Below are positions 25,395 through 35,744 of a stretch of 64,000 bases of DNA, piece after piece. Under the pieces are notes generated by a model that worked only from the letters and a program-made list of their open reading frames with translations, was not told the origin of the DNA and ran no database searches. The translations under genes were made by a program, and so were the position numbers. Source of the stretch: Bacillus sp. Xin1 (lineage in GTDB: Bacteria; Bacillota; Bacilli; Bacillales; Bacillaceae_G); the NCBI RefSeq assembly GCF_013314535.1, contig NZ_JABUAE010000002.1, forward strand, positions 310,001-374,000. Reading direction: 5' to 3'. How positions within the stretch are numbered: the stretch's first letter is position 1; every line of letters starts with the position of its first letter.

Positions 25395-26369
25395 TTAATC
25401 CTGCATAAACATTTGTTGAATTTTGTCTTGCGAGTGCGCACATTCTAAAGCGACAAGTAGTTTAATACGGGCTTTTTGGGCGTTCAAACCGTATGTGAAA
25501 ACAATACCCATATCTTTTAATTGTTTCCCTCCGCCCTCATAGGAGTATATGTCTTGGACAATTCCGTTAAAGCAGCGGGAAACGAGAACAATTGGAATGC
25601 CTTTATTTATTAAGCGTTGTAAACTAGAGAGTGTCCTTGGTGGTAAATTCCCTTGACCAAGTGCTTCAATTACAATTCCGTCTACTGGTAAGGTTTCAAT
25701 TGCTGCTAATAGTGTATCATCCATGCCAGCGTATGCTTTTAACACAACAACGTTTTTAGAAATTTGTCCGACTACATATGTTTCATGATGTACGAGAGCG
25801 TGATGAAAGACAACGCCACGCTTTGTCACCATACCGATTGGTCCGTATTGAGGGCTTTGGAATGTTGCGACATTACTTGTATGCGTTTTTGTTACATTTG
25901 TTGCACAATGAATTTCATCATTTAATACGACAAGAACACCTTTTCCGATTGCTTCATTACTATTTGCAACCTTTACAGCAGATAAAAAGTTATATAAACC
26001 GTCAGCACCTAATTCGTTGCTAGAGCGCATTGCTCCTGTTACAACAATTGGAATGTTCGCTTGTACAGTTAAATCTAAAAAGTATGCAGTCTCTTCTAGT
26101 GTATCTGTACCATGTGTAATAACAACACCATGGATGCCTTCGTTTTTTACTCTTTCGTCAATAATGACTTGTAATTGTAACATCTCACTAGGAGTCATAT
26201 GAGGTGATGGAAGATGAAAGACATCTTCGACGATTAAATCAATATCATCCTCTAAATCAGGAATGAATTTTAAAAGAGGATTTTGTTCCCCTGGTTGTAC
26301 AACCCCAGTTTCTTTATCTTCCTCCATTGAGATTGTTCCACCTGTGTGTAAAACTAGAATTTTTTTCAA
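25395..26369 (-). CDS. ansA: L-asparaginase, type I
   Basis: Hydrolyses asparagine to aspartate and ammonium in the cytoplasm. Both nucleophile regions are present: LHTGGTIS with Thr12, and THGTDTLEET with Thr88-Asp89. The 324 residues lack a signal peptide, which separates it from the secreted AnsZ type. The start is TTG (26369-26367 on the minus strand), 8 nt after GGAAAGGAG. Unlike the B. subtilis ansAB operon there is no ansB or ansR beside it. Confidence 0.92.
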   Translation of the reverse strand: MKKILVLHTGGTISMEEDKETGVVQPGEQNPLLKFIPDLEDDIDLIVEDVFHLPSPHMTPSEMLQLQVIIDERVKNEGIHGVVITHGTDTLEETAYFLDLTVQANIPIVVTGAMRSSNELGADGLYNFLSAVKVANSNEAIGKGVLVVLNDEIHCATNVTKTHTSNVATFQSPQYGPIGMVTKRGVVFHHALVHHETYVVGQISKNVVVLKAYAGMDDTLLAAIETLPVDGIVIEALGQGNLPPRTLSSLQRLINKGIPIVLVSRCFNGIVQDIYSYEGGGKQLKDMGIVFTYGLNAQKARIKLLVALECAHSQDKIQQMFMQD

Positions 26370-26549
26370 TGCTTATACTCCTTTCCATTCGAAAAAATAC
26401 ATTTAGAACATACCATGTTTTTGCTAGATTCGACAATGAAAATGTATAAAAGTTTGTATTAGAAATGAAAATAAAGTTAGTTACTTTATACTTGGAAAGA
26501 ATTGAAGTGATAGTTTTCTATCATAAGGTGTTGGAATGAGTGAGGAAAA

Positions 26550-26741
26550 ATGAAAAGAGGATATTTTTTGAAAAAGATTGAGGGAGTTTTAATTCGTGTA
26601 TTATTGGTTCAATTTATTTGTCTCTGCATTATTCAATTGCTCTTTATGCAAGAATCCACAGTGAAATATTTATCGAAAATTGTATATTATGAAGGAGTTA
26701 TAAGTAAAAACAAAACGGATATTTTACAAGTGAATAAGTAG
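26550..26741 (+). CDS. ypfB: YpfB-like small membrane protein (DUF5359 type)
   Basis: A 63-residue protein with one membrane segment (LIRVLLVQFICLCIIQLLFM) and a short extracytoplasmic tail ending near VYYEGVI. It lies directly before cmk, where B. subtilis has ypfB, and the KTVYYEGV-type tail is shared as I recall it. The start may instead be TTG 26568, 7 nt after AGAGG, which would give 57 residues. Function unknown. The preceding B. subtilis gene ypfA (PilZ) is not found here. Confidence 0.65.
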   Translation: MKRGYFLKKIEGVLIRVLLVQFICLCIIQLLFMQESTVKYLSKIVYYEGVISKNKTDILQVNK

Positions 26742-26811
26742 TTTTCATTTCCTTCTAGTAAGGATTATGCTACAATAATTGAGGATTTAATCGACAGGAA
26801 ACAAGCGCAGA

Positions 26812-26845
26812 GAAGCAGGGGATTTGTACCTGCTTTTCATTTTGT
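26812..26845 (+). terminator. Hairpin with T-rich tail before cmk
   Basis: GAAGCAGG pairs with CCTGCTTT and is followed by TCATTTTGTTTT. It may end ypfB transcription or act in a short cmk leader, since a weak -10-like TACAAT lies at 26771. Confidence 0.5.
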
Positions 26846-26872
26846 TTTATAAGTGAAAAATGAGGTGTTACA

Positions 26873-27550
26873 ATGGAAAAACGAATTTCAATTGCGATAG
26901 ATGGTCCAGCTGCTGCTGGGAAAAGCACAGTTGCAAAGATTGTTGCGAAAGAACTTTCCTATGTTTATATTGACACAGGTGCAATGTATCGTACACTTAC
27001 ATACGCTGCTCTGGAGAAAAGTGTAGATATTGAAAATGAAAAAAGCCTAATGGCAGTTTTAAAAGATGTAAACATTGAGTTTCAACAAGGTGAAAATACA
27101 CAATTAGTTTTCTTGAACGGCCAGGATGTATCTGAAGCGATTCGTACACCGAATGTAACAAATCGCGTATCAATTGTTGCCAAGCACCGTCTTGTTCGTG
27201 AAGAGATGGTACGTCGCCAACAGGCTCTAGCAGAAAAGGGCGGAGTGGTAATGGACGGTCGTGATATTGGTACACATGTGTTACCTAATGCGGAAGTGAA
27301 AATTTTCATGCTGGCGTCTGTTCAAGAGAGAGCGGAGCGTAGACATCTTGAAAATACGAAAAAAGGTTTTGCTTCTAGTTTAGAGCAATTGAAAAAAGAG
27401 ATTGCTGAGCGTGATAAGTTGGATTCAGAGCGTGAAGTTTCTCCGCTGAAAAAAGCGAATGATGCATTGGAATTAGATACAACATCTTTATCAATTGAAG
27501 AAGTTGTACGAAAAATTATGGATATTGTTTCTGGAGCATTTGCAAAGTAA
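26873..27550 (+). CDS. cmk: Cytidylate kinase
   Basis: Phosphorylates CMP and dCMP with ATP. The P-loop GPAAAGKS is at residues 11-18, the acceptor signature is [14 protein letters not shown], and the nucleotide-binding region [16 protein letters not shown] follows. The length of 225 residues is typical. GAGGTG lies 6 nt before ATG 26873. The order cmk, then the S1-like gene, is conserved in many bacteria. Confidence 0.96.
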   Translation: MEKRISIAIDGPAAAGKSTVAKIVAKELSYVYIDTGAMYRTLTYAALEKSVDIENEKSLMAVLKDVNIEFQQGENTQLVFLNGQDVSEAIRTPNVTNRVSIVAKHRLVREEMVRRQQALAEKGGVVMDGRDIGTHVLPNAEVKIFMLASVQERAERRHLENTKKGFASSLEQLKKEIAERDKLDSEREVSPLKKANDALELDTTSLSIEEVVRKIMDIVSGAFAK

Positions 27551-27551
27551 A

Positions 27552-27578
27552 GAAAGGGGAGCCCCCTTTCTTTTTTTT
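27552..27578 (+). terminator. Terminator after cmk
   Basis: GAAAGGGG pairs with CCCCTTTC through a 3-nt loop and is followed by eight T residues. Confidence 0.9.
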
Positions 27579-27877
27579 GAATCGTGGGGAATGGTAGGAC
27601 ACTTTTCTTGACAAATAAGTCAATTTGTAAGAAGTTAGTAAAAGAAGAGGAACTGTCAGAATATATTCGCTATTATATTTTAAAACATACTTTATTCAAG
27701 GAGATTTTGCTGTATACTATTTATATAGGTTTCTATACATTCTATGAAGTGTAGGACAAACAATAGGTTAGAATCGAGTATGCACTAAAACATTCTTATA
27801 ACATGCAAATGAAAACATTTGTTTTCATTTCGTATATACATAAAAAAGCTTTGTCAATTCTGTAGGGAGGTATTTCC
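27579..27877 (+). other. Leader region of the S1-like gene, no gene seen
   Basis: About 300 bp with no credible coding frame. A TATACT at 27713-27718 could be a -10 hexamer but lacks a convincing -35 partner. The segment after it is AT-rich without a strong hairpin. Confidence 0.4.
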
Positions 27878-29026
27878 ATGGTAGAGAAAATGAATGAAGA
27901 AGTTGTGAATTCAAAAGCATTACAAGTGGGTGACGTTGTTACAGGTTCTGTAACGAAAGTTGAAGAAAAGCAAGTTCTTGTAAATGTTGGATACAAAACA
28001 GATGGCGTTATTCCAATTAGTGAATTAGCTAACGTTCATATTGAAAAAGCGAGCGATGTTGTAGAATTAGATCAGACTCTTGAATTAAAAGTTATTAAAT
28101 TAGAAGATGATGATCTTGTATTATCGAAACGTGCTGTTGATGCAGAAAAAGCATGGATAGAATTGCAAGAAAAATTCACTTCAGGTGAAGTGTTTGATGT
28201 TACTGTAAAAGATATTGTGAATGGTGGTTTAGTTGTAGATCTTGGTGTCCGCGGATTTATTCCAGCTTCACTTGTAGAAATGCATTATGTAGAAGATTTC
28301 ACTGAATACAAAGGAAAAACATTAGCGGTGAAAATCGTTGAATTAGATCGTGAAAAGAATCGTGTTATTCTTTCGCATAAAGCAGTTGTAGAACAAGAAT
28401 TAGAATCGAAGAAAAAAGAAGCGATCTCTTCTTTAAAAGAAGGAGATGTTGTGGAAGGTACAGTTCAACGTTTAACTGACTTCGGAGCTTTTGTGAATGT
28501 TGGTGGCGTAGATGGTTTAGTGCACATTTCTCAAATCTCTCATGACCGCGTTGAACAGCCGTCTGATGTGTTAACACAAGGACAAAGTGTAAAAGTCAAA
28601 GTGTTATCGGTTGATGCTGATACGCAACGTATTTCTTTATCGATTAAAGCTGCAGAGCCAGGGCCTTGGGAAAATGTTGCTGCTGAAGTTAAAGCGGGTG
28701 ATGTTCGAGAAGGTAAAGTAAAACGTATTGTTACATTCGGTGCTTTCGTTGAAATTTTACCAGGTGTAGAAGGACTTGTGCACGTATCGCAAATTGCAAA
28801 TCGCCACGTGAAAAATCCAAATGAAGTATTGGAAATGGGGCAAGAAGTGAAAGTGAAAGTACTTGAAGTACATGTAGCAGAAAAACGCATTTCTTTAAGT
28901 ATAAAAGAAGCTGTTGAAGAAAATAATGAAACAGAAGATTACAGCCAATATGAGCCAACTTCTGAGTCTGCAACTTTCCAATTTAGTGATATTATTGGTG
29001 AACAACTGAAAAAATTAAAGAAATAA
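27878..29026 (+). CDS. rpsA: 30S ribosomal protein S1 homologue (YpfD)
   Basis: RNA-binding protein made of four S1 domains, at roughly residues 17-85, 103-170, 187-256 and 273-342. Examples are GDVVTGSVTKVEEKQVLVNV and GDVVEGTVQRLTDFGAFVNVG. Low-GC Gram-positives carry this four-repeat form instead of the six-repeat proteobacterial S1, and it is not clearly essential for translation in Bacillus. The acidic C-terminal tail is normal. GTAGGGAGG precedes ATG 27878. Confidence 0.93.
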   Translation: MVEKMNEEVVNSKALQVGDVVTGSVTKVEEKQVLVNVGYKTDGVIPISELANVHIEKASDVVELDQTLELKVIKLEDDDLVLSKRAVDAEKAWIELQEKFTSGEVFDVTVKDIVNGGLVVDLGVRGFIPASLVEMHYVEDFTEYKGKTLAVKIVELDREKNRVILSHKAVVEQELESKKKEAISSLKEGDVVEGTVQRLTDFGAFVNVGGVDGLVHISQISHDRVEQPSDVLTQGQSVKVKVLSVDADTQRISLSIKAAEPGPWENVAAEVKAGDVREGKVKRIVTFGAFVEILPGVEGLVHVSQIANRHVKNPNEVLEMGQEVKVKVLEVHVAEKRISLSIKEAVEENNETEDYSQYEPTSESATFQFSDIIGEQLKKLKK

Positions 29027-30088
<1,062 letters not shown>

Positions 30089-30112
30089 GATTTAATAGGA
30101 GATATAAAGGGG

Positions 30113-30142
30113 AAAAAATCAACCATTTGGTTGGTTTTTTCT
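30113..30142 (+). terminator. Terminator after fni
   Basis: AAAAAATCAACCA pairs with TGGTTGGTTTTTT around a minimal loop and leads into a T-rich run. Confidence 0.75.
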
Positions 30143-30321
30143 TTTATATGTGCGGAAAATGCATCTATATAAATTATTTTATACTATCATTAATTTATAA
30201 ATTTGGAAAAGGATTTGAGATAAAGTGAAACATAGAGGTTGTTTATTTTAAAATTAAGTAGTTTAAAATACAACGCATTTAAAAAGTTAAATGAGAAGTT
30301 TTCTAATATTTAAGTAATAAA
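30143..30321. other. AT-rich intergenic stretch, nothing recognised
   Basis: Between the fni terminator and the next hairpin I see no open frame with a ribosome site, no repeat and no clear promoter pair. Confidence 0.4.
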
Positions 30322-30360
30322 AAGATGGTTTTGGTGTTATACCGAAACCATCTTTTTTTT
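30322..30360. terminator. Bidirectional hairpin, terminator of the ypzI-like gene
   Basis: AAGATGGTTTTGGT pairs with ACCGAAACCATCTT. Eight T follow on the plus strand and TTTTTATT on the minus strand. The minus-strand small gene ends 60 nt away. Confidence 0.8.
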
Positions 30361-30419
30361 GCGTTCATTGAGAATGTAATCTTACACTGGATTTTCGTAA
30401 AGTAAGAACTATTTTACTT

Positions 30420-30554
30420 TTAATGCTGATTTTGCTTACGTGCTTGCTCTGGTGTATCAAGACCCGTTGCACCAGGATATTGTAATGATTGATTACGATC
30501 CGATTCAACGCGGCGTGATTGTTTCAATTTTTTTTCTTGGCGGTCTTTTCCCAT
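30420..30554 (-). CDS. Small hydrophilic protein, YpzI-like
   Basis: A 44-residue, highly charged peptide starting MGKDRQEKKLKQSRRVESDR and ending ARKQNQH. On the minus strand TGAGGAGGTG lies 10 nt before the ATG, a very strong ribosome site, so translation is likely. The composition, and the position between fni and yphA, fit the YpzI family of B. subtilis, which I recall only by name. No function can be assigned. Confidence 0.65.
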   Translation of the reverse strand: MGKDRQEKKLKQSRRVESDRNQSLQYPGATGLDTPEQARKQNQH

Positions 30555-30673
30555 TGCTACATGCACCTCCTCAATAGAAAGTGTTGCTGTTATTAGAAAA
30601 AACTATGCAAAAAGAAGAAAAGGATTAGTTTTCATAAAAAGTTCCCATAATGGAAATGATAGGAGGAGAAAAT

Positions 30674-31273
30674 ATGGAGGGAAGTTATTTTTATTTCATA
30701 GCGTGGATGGGCTGGATTGTTACAACATTTTTTTTGAAAAAAGATGAAATTCGTTGGAAAGTAAGTGCTGTTATATTGGTATTTATTATTTGTTCACAAA
30801 TTACTGTATATATTGCTTCTTTCACCGTATCAGTAAATGCTCTTATACTGGGTGTTATTTCTTTTTTAGGGATTGCTCTATATTCTATATGGAAAAAAAT
30901 ATACGCTTTATTGTCGGCACTTATTATTGCTATGTTATACACAAGTTTTCATTTATTAGGGGTGTATGATCCGGTTTGGATTGTTATTGATCGAACTTGG
31001 ATGTTGGGCGGTGCTCTTGTTTATGCATCAATTTTATTACATCGAGATCGTTTATTGCGTCTATGTTCTTTATACGCGGGAGCATTACAAGGTGAAATAC
31101 TGGTAACATTTATTTTTCGCAGGCTTCATTTTCCATATGAATTTGGTAGTTTGGCATTTTTTGATAGCATTGCTGTTTCTACACTACTTGTTATGGTCAC
31201 GTCTTATATCGTAAAAATATCAGCATATAGAGGACAATTTAGAAAAAAACATGTAAAAGAAAGGCAAGGATAA
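30674..31273 (+). CDS. yphA: Integral membrane protein YphA
   Basis: A 199-residue protein with six hydrophobic segments and a basic tail (RGQFRKKHVKERQG). Length and position, directly before the YIEGIA-family gene and der, match B. subtilis YphA. ATG 30674 is 5 nt after AGGAGGAG; the frame is open further upstream without a ribosome site. No catalytic motif is seen. It is 3 nt from the next gene, so the two are cotranscribed. Confidence 0.8.
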   Translation: MEGSYFYFIAWMGWIVTTFFLKKDEIRWKVSAVILVFIICSQITVYIASFTVSVNALILGVISFLGIALYSIWKKIYALLSALIIAMLYTSFHLLGVYDPVWIVIDRTWMLGGALVYASILLHRDRLLRLCSLYAGALQGEILVTFIFRRLHFPYEFGSLAFFDSIAVSTLLVMVTSYIVKISAYRGQFRKKHVKERQG

Positions 31274-31276
31274 TAC

Positions 31277-32170
31277 ATGACTGAATATACATCAGCCATT
31301 TTATGTGGCGTCATTGCTGGAACAGTAACGCGAATTTTGATGCTTCGTACAGATACAAGGCAGTATCCGACACGTTTACATGGAAAAATCATTCACATTG
31401 CTATGGGGTTAATAGCAGCAGCCTTAGGTGCAATTGCTATTCCATCTATTTTGAAGAAAGATTTTTCCGCAATTACTTTCTTGACTTTGGCTGCGTCTCA
31501 ATTTCGAGATGTTCGAAATATGGAAAGAAATACATTGCAACAACTTGATGGATATGAACTTGTACCACGTGGAAACACGTATATTGAGGGAATCGCATTA
31601 GTATTTGAAAGTCGTAACTATTTAGCGATGTTAACATCATTTGCGACAACATTTGCATATATAGGATTTCATTCATGGATTGCTGGGGTAGTGGCTGGAT
31701 TAATAGGTTTTTTTATTGCCAAAACATTAATGTCTGGTAAAAGGTTACGTGATCTTGTGGACGTTGAGCATGTGCCTCTTCGTTTTGAAGGAGCAGGATT
31801 ATATATTGATAACATTTATATTATGAATATTGGATTACCAGCAAGGCAAGATGAAATTATGAAGTACGGAATGGGCTTTATTTTAAAACCTAAGTCTATC
31901 GATGCAAGGGTAACAATTTCGAATCTTGGACAACGACAGGCAATTTTGCATGATGTCTCTGTTGCATTAGGTATATTCAGGGATTCTGGAACCCCAGCGT
32001 TAGTCCCGTTAGCTAAGCGTGACTTAGAAGATGGAAGAGTAGGGATATTTGTACTCCCACAAGATCAAGATGTAAAAAAAGCGATTGCTGTAATAGGAAA
32101 TGTACCAACACTAGAAAGTGCAGTTCATATGTCATCAGAGGCTCCAAAAGGAAGGGGAGATTTACGATGA
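31277..32170 (+). CDS. YIEGIA family membrane protein (YphB/SeaA-like)
   Basis: Contains the family-defining YIEGIA string at about residue 101, with membrane segments before and after it and a soluble C-terminal half (from about residue 165). In B. subtilis the yphB/seaA product is linked to spore envelope assembly, which is the best available hint of role. At 297 residues it is typical. It starts 3 nt after yphA and overlaps the following 61-residue gene by 4 nt. Confidence 0.85.
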   Translation: MTEYTSAILCGVIAGTVTRILMLRTDTRQYPTRLHGKIIHIAMGLIAAALGAIAIPSILKKDFSAITFLTLAASQFRDVRNMERNTLQQLDGYELVPRGNTYIEGIALVFESRNYLAMLTSFATTFAYIGFHSWIAGVVAGLIGFFIAKTLMSGKRLRDLVDVEHVPLRFEGAGLYIDNIYIMNIGLPARQDEIMKYGMGFILKPKSIDARVTISNLGQRQAILHDVSVALGIFRDSGTPALVPLAKRDLEDGRVGIFVLPQDQDVKKAIAVIGNVPTLESAVHMSSEAPKGRGDLR

Positions 32171-32352
32171 TGTTAGAAAGCTATATTCTTGCTGTAATTA
32201 CAACGACGCCAGAAAAATTTGGTGGGGGAGCACCTTTATTTATATGTGAATCGAAAGAAGAAATGGAGTTTGTAGCAAATAATTTAGAAGCGATTCTAGA
32301 CGGGATTGCCCATCGCTTACAAGAGAATGTATATATTATTGTGAAACATTAG
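32167..32352 (+). CDS. Small partner protein of the YIEGIA protein (YpzH-like)
   Basis: A 61-residue soluble protein (MLESYILAVITTTPEKFGGG, then CESKEEMEFVANNLEAILDG). This family is found directly behind YIEGIA genes and is named in databases as a capping subunit for it. The ATG-ATG start overlaps the upstream stop by 4 nt, with GGGGAG 7 nt before, so stoichiometric coupled translation is expected. No membrane segment. Confidence 0.8.
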   Translation: MMLESYILAVITTTPEKFGGGAPLFICESKEEMEFVANNLEAILDGIAHRLQENVYIIVKH

Positions 32353-32411
32353 TAACATGTGATATAATATGAGGTGTTTTGATATGATGAGAAATATTCT
32401 GGAATGCAAAT

Positions 32412-32438
32412 CCCTTCTTGCACAAAGAAGGGTTTTTT
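32412..32438 (+). terminator. Terminator before der
   Basis: CCCTTCTT pairs with AAGAAGGG around GCAC and is followed by TTTTTT. Confidence 0.85.
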
Positions 32439-32476
32439 ACATAATAAACAGAAGCAAGTTGAAAGGATGAAATGAT

Positions 32477-33787
32477 ATGCCGAAACCAGTAGTTGCAATA
32501 GTAGGGCGCCCGAACGTAGGGAAATCTACTATTTTCAATAGAATTGTTGGAGAGAGAGTTTCAATTGTAGAAGATATCCCTGGGGTAACACGAGATCGTA
32601 TTTATAGTGCCGGTGAATGGTTAAATCATGAATTTAACATTATTGATACAGGTGGAATTGATATTGGAGACGAGCCGTTTTTGACACAAATTCGTCAACA
32701 AGCAGAAGTTGCGATTGATGAAGCGGATGTTATCATTTTTATGACAAATGGCCGCGATGGTGTAACAGCTGCAGATGAAGAAGTGGCAAAGATTTTATAT
32801 CGTTCTAAAAAGCCGGTTGTACTTGCAGTAAATAAAGTGGATAATCCTGAGATGCGTAATGATATTTATGATTTTTATGCATTAGGATTTGGTGAACCAT
32901 TCCCAATTTCAGGTACACACGGATTAGGTTTAGGTGATTTATTAGACGAAGCAGCAAAGCATTTTCCAAAAATTGAAGAAGAAGCATATGATGACGAGAC
33001 AATTCGTTTCTCATTAATTGGCCGCCCAAATGTAGGGAAATCTTCACTAGTAAATGCATTGCTTGGTCAAGAACGTGTAATCGTAAGTAACGTAGCGGGA
33101 ACAACACGTGATGCTGTCGATACACCATATAGTAAAGATGATCAAGATTACGTTATTATTGATACAGCTGGTATGCGTAAAAAAGGAAAAGTATATGAGA
33201 GTACAGAAAAGTATAGTGTACTTCGTGCACTAAGAGCGATTGAACGCTCTGACGTTGTCTTAGTTGTTTTAGACGGTGAAGAAGGAATTATTGAGCAAGA
33301 TAAAAAGATTGCTGGTTATGCACATGACTCAGGACGAGCTGTTATTATTGTTGTGAATAAATGGGATGCAGTTAAAAAGGACGAAAAGACAATGAAAGCA
33401 TTTGAAGAAAATATTCGTGCGCATTTCCAATTCTTAGATTATGCACCGATTGTATTCTTATCTGCGAAAACGAAGAAACGTACACAGACATTATTACCAG
33501 TTATTAATGAAGTAAACGAAAGTCATAGCATTCGCGTACAAACGAACGTATTAAATGACGTAATTATGGATGCGGTAGCAATGAATCCAACACCAACACA
33601 TAACGGTAGTCGTCTGAAAATCTTCTATGCAACACAAGTTGCGGTGAAACCACCGACATTTGTTGTCTTTGTAAATGATCCAGAATTAATGCATTTTTCA
33701 TATGAACGTTTCTTGAAGAATCGTTTACGTGAGTCATTTGGCTTTGTAGGAACGCCAATTCGAATTATTTCTAGAGCAAGAGACTAA
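32477..33787 (+). CDS. der: GTPase Der (ribosome biogenesis)
   Basis: Double-Era-like GTPase needed for 50S subunit assembly. Two tandem G domains each carry a P-loop: GRPNVGKST near residues 9-17 and GRPNVGKSS near 180. DTGG/DTAG and NKVD/NKWD motifs are present in both. The C-terminal KH-like domain follows (about 350-436). AAAGGATGA precedes ATG 32477. gpsA follows after 18 nt, as in B. subtilis. Confidence 0.97.
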   Translation: MPKPVVAIVGRPNVGKSTIFNRIVGERVSIVEDIPGVTRDRIYSAGEWLNHEFNIIDTGGIDIGDEPFLTQIRQQAEVAIDEADVIIFMTNGRDGVTAADEEVAKILYRSKKPVVLAVNKVDNPEMRNDIYDFYALGFGEPFPISGTHGLGLGDLLDEAAKHFPKIEEEAYDDETIRFSLIGRPNVGKSSLVNALLGQERVIVSNVAGTTRDAVDTPYSKDDQDYVIIDTAGMRKKGKVYESTEKYSVLRALRAIERSDVVLVVLDGEEGIIEQDKKIAGYAHDSGRAVIIVVNKWDAVKKDEKTMKAFEENIRAHFQFLDYAPIVFLSAKTKKRTQTLLPVINEVNESHSIRVQTNVLNDVIMDAVAMNPTPTHNGSRLKIFYATQVAVKPPTFVVFVNDPELMHFSYERFLKNRLRESFGFVGTPIRIISRARD

Positions 33788-33805
33788 TGGAGAGGATGTG
33801 ATTTT

Positions 33806-34828
33806 ATGAAAAAAATCACAGTAGTAGGAGCAGGTAGCTGGGGAACAGCGTTAGCGATGGTATTAGCTGACAATGGTCATGATGTACGTATTTGGGGAAA
33901 TCGTTCTGAGCTAATGAATGAAATCAATATGAAACATGAGAACAGTCGATACCTTCCAGGAATTACATTGCCAAGCACAATCGTAGCCTACTCTTCTTTA
34001 GAGGAAGCATTAGTAGATGTAGATACAGTACTTTTAGTTGTACCGACGAAAGCGTACCGAGAAGTATTGCAAGACATGAAAAAATTTGTTTCAGGACCGA
34101 TGACTTGGATTCATGCAAGTAAAGGGATTGAACCAGGAACTTCGAAACGTATTTCGGAAATGATTGAAGAAGAAATTCCAGCGCATCTTATTCGAGATGT
34201 CGTTGTTTTATCAGGACCGAGTCATGCAGAAGAGGTAGGACTTCGTCAAGCTACAACGGTTACTGCTGCAGCGAAGCGTATGGAAGCGGCTGAAGAAGTA
34301 CAAGACTTATTTATGAATAGTTATTTCAGGGTGTATACGAATCCAGATATCGTTGGAGTAGAACTTGGTGGAGCGCTAAAAAATATTATCGCATTAGCCG
34401 CCGGCATAACAGATGGCCTCGGATTAGGGGATAATGCAAAAGCAGCTCTTATGACACGTGGTTTAACGGAAATTGCGCGTTTAGGAAGAAAAATGGGCGG
34501 CAATCCGTTAACATTTGCTGGTTTAACAGGAATGGGTGACTTGATTGTAACTTGTACAAGTGTCCATAGCCGAAATTGGCGCGCGGGAAATATGCTTGGT
34601 AAAGGATATTCATTAGAAGAAGTATTAGATAGTATGGGTATGGTAGTTGAAGGTGTACGAACAACGAAAGCGGCATACGAAATGGCTGAGAAAATGGAAG
34701 TGGAAATGCCGATTACGTCAGCTTTATATGATGTGCTATTCAATGGGAATAATGTGAAAGATGCAGTAGGATCATTGATGGGGCGTGTTCGTAAACATGA
34801 AGTTGAAGCAATACCCGATTTATTATAA
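33806..34828 (+). CDS. gpsA: Glycerol-3-phosphate dehydrogenase [NAD(P)+]
   Basis: Reduces dihydroxyacetone phosphate to sn-glycerol-3-phosphate for phospholipid synthesis. The Rossmann motif GAGSWGTA is at residues 8-15; the catalytic Lys region GGALKNIIALAAG and the substrate loop GMGDLIVTCTS are present. The length of 340 residues is standard. A GGAGAGG ribosome site precedes ATG 33806. A long-stem terminator follows directly. Confidence 0.96.
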   Translation: MKKITVVGAGSWGTALAMVLADNGHDVRIWGNRSELMNEINMKHENSRYLPGITLPSTIVAYSSLEEALVDVDTVLLVVPTKAYREVLQDMKKFVSGPMTWIHASKGIEPGTSKRISEMIEEEIPAHLIRDVVVLSGPSHAEEVGLRQATTVTAAAKRMEAAEEVQDLFMNSYFRVYTNPDIVGVELGGALKNIIALAAGITDGLGLGDNAKAALMTRGLTEIARLGRKMGGNPLTFAGLTGMGDLIVTCTSVHSRNWRAGNMLGKGYSLEEVLDSMGMVVEGVRTTKAAYEMAEKMEVEMPITSALYDVLFNGNNVKDAVGSLMGRVRKHEVEAIPDLL

Positions 34829-34830
34829 GT

Positions 34831-34872
34831 AAAAGCTGTATGCGTGCAAAAAAAGCACGTATACAGCTTTTT
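34831..34872 (+). terminator. Terminator after gpsA
   Basis: A 17-bp stem (AAAAGCTGTATGCGTGC with GCACGTATACAGCTTTT) has an A-rich loop and is followed by T-rich sequence. Confidence 0.88.
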
Positions 34873-34946
34873 GTTTTTCTGGGGCTTTTCACCATTTGTT
34901 TCTTTTTGCATAGGATGGAGTGTAAATTGAAGAGAGGGTGAAGGGA

Positions 34947-35198
34947 ATGGATAATAACATTTTCAATAATATTGAGAAAGAAGCGAAAGTAAATAAAGAT
35001 GATATTTTTAAATTAGCATCATCTGTACAAAACGCAAATTTACGTGATGAAAAAGTACTACGTCAATTAATTCATCAAGTTGCAACAATGGCGGGAAGAG
35101 AGGTACCAAAAGAACAAGAAAATCAAATTGTAAAAGCAATTATTAATAATAATATGCCGGCGGACTTTAGCTCGTTAAGTAAGATGTTTAAAAAATAA
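34947..35198 (+). CDS. Stage VI sporulation protein F-like
   Basis: An 83-residue soluble protein (MDNNIFNNIEKEAKVNKDDIFK, then LASSVQNANLRDEKVLRQLI and ending FSSLSKMFKK). This pattern fits the SpoVIF/YjcC family, whose B. subtilis member helps coat assembly and spore resistance. ATG 34947 is 6 nt after GGGTG and is preferred over GTG 34938. It is a single gene behind the gpsA terminator. A second paralogue elsewhere could be the true SpoVIF, so I leave the symbol blank. Confidence 0.75.
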   Translation: MDNNIFNNIEKEAKVNKDDIFKLASSVQNANLRDEKVLRQLIHQVATMAGREVPKEQENQIVKAIINNNMPADFSSLSKMFKK

Positions 35199-35231
35199 AG
35201 TTTGAGAAACAAAGGATTCGAGGGTTGCATA

Positions 35232-35402
35232 CGATAGCTATGAAAATGGAAATGGAGCTGTTTGTGGGCATATTTGGTCAACCGAAGCGAATGGGATACA
35301 TTCGCTTCGGTTTTATTTTTGTTTTCTCATGGCGTGGGGCAGAAAAAGGATTTGACCGCTTCTATGCATGGCCGGATATTCTCACCCACCCTAAAAAGAA
35401 GA
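35232..35402 (+). repeat. Third copy of the unassigned repeat family, interrupted by a hairpin
   Basis: The left end (CGATAGCTATGAAAATGG) and the right part from 35319 (TTTTTGTTTTCTCATGG, then TGGGGCAGAAAAAGG and TTGACCGCTTCTATGCATGG) match copies A and B at 10991-11296. About 60 bp containing a terminator hairpin separates the two parts. Confidence 0.6.
35280..35320 (+). terminator. Terminator hairpin inside repeat copy C
   Basis: AACCGAAGCGAATG pairs perfectly with CATTCGCTTCGGTT (14 bp) and is followed by TTATTTTTG. It likely ends the spoVIF-like transcript. Confidence 0.88.
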
Positions 35403-35485
35403 ATCTTATATTATTTTCTATTTGTTTAAAATTTTTAATTTGTTAAAATAATATAAAAACAGATTAATAATTAAGGAGTGTGCCT

Positions 35486-35689
35486 ATGTCTGAAGGACTG
35501 ATAAAAATGTGGTTTTCTTTAGGAGCTATGGGATTTATGTTTATTGCGGTAGTTTTTATTTTATTAAGTAGACATAAAATGAAGAATAAAATTTTGAAAG
35601 GGATTACAGCAGGTATTGCCTATACACTTATGATTGTATCTGGGATTGTTATTTTCCTTGTAGTGTTTAGTGGACCGGTTGAACAATAA
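35486..35689 (+). CDS. Small membrane protein YphE-like (DUF2768)
   Basis: A 67-residue protein with two hydrophobic segments (about 8-28 and 42-62) separated by a short basic loop (SRHKMKNKILKG). AAGGAGTG lies 6 nt before ATG 35486. The position between gpsA and the yphF-like lipoprotein gene fits B. subtilis yphE. No function is known to me. Confidence 0.7.
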   Translation: MSEGLIKMWFSLGAMGFMFIAVVFILLSRHKMKNKILKGITAGIAYTLMIVSGIVIFLVVFSGPVEQ

Positions 35690-35744
35690 GAATGAATGGT
35701 CAGCACGCTTTATTTTCGGATAGAATGTGAGGAGATAGGCGGAG

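Noticed and set aside
26017-26202. Plus-strand frames opposite ansA
   Set aside because: They arise from codon structure of the minus-strand asparaginase gene; no start signals.
35225-35446. 73-residue open frame
   Set aside because: It covers a terminator hairpin and repeat copy C, and has no start signal.
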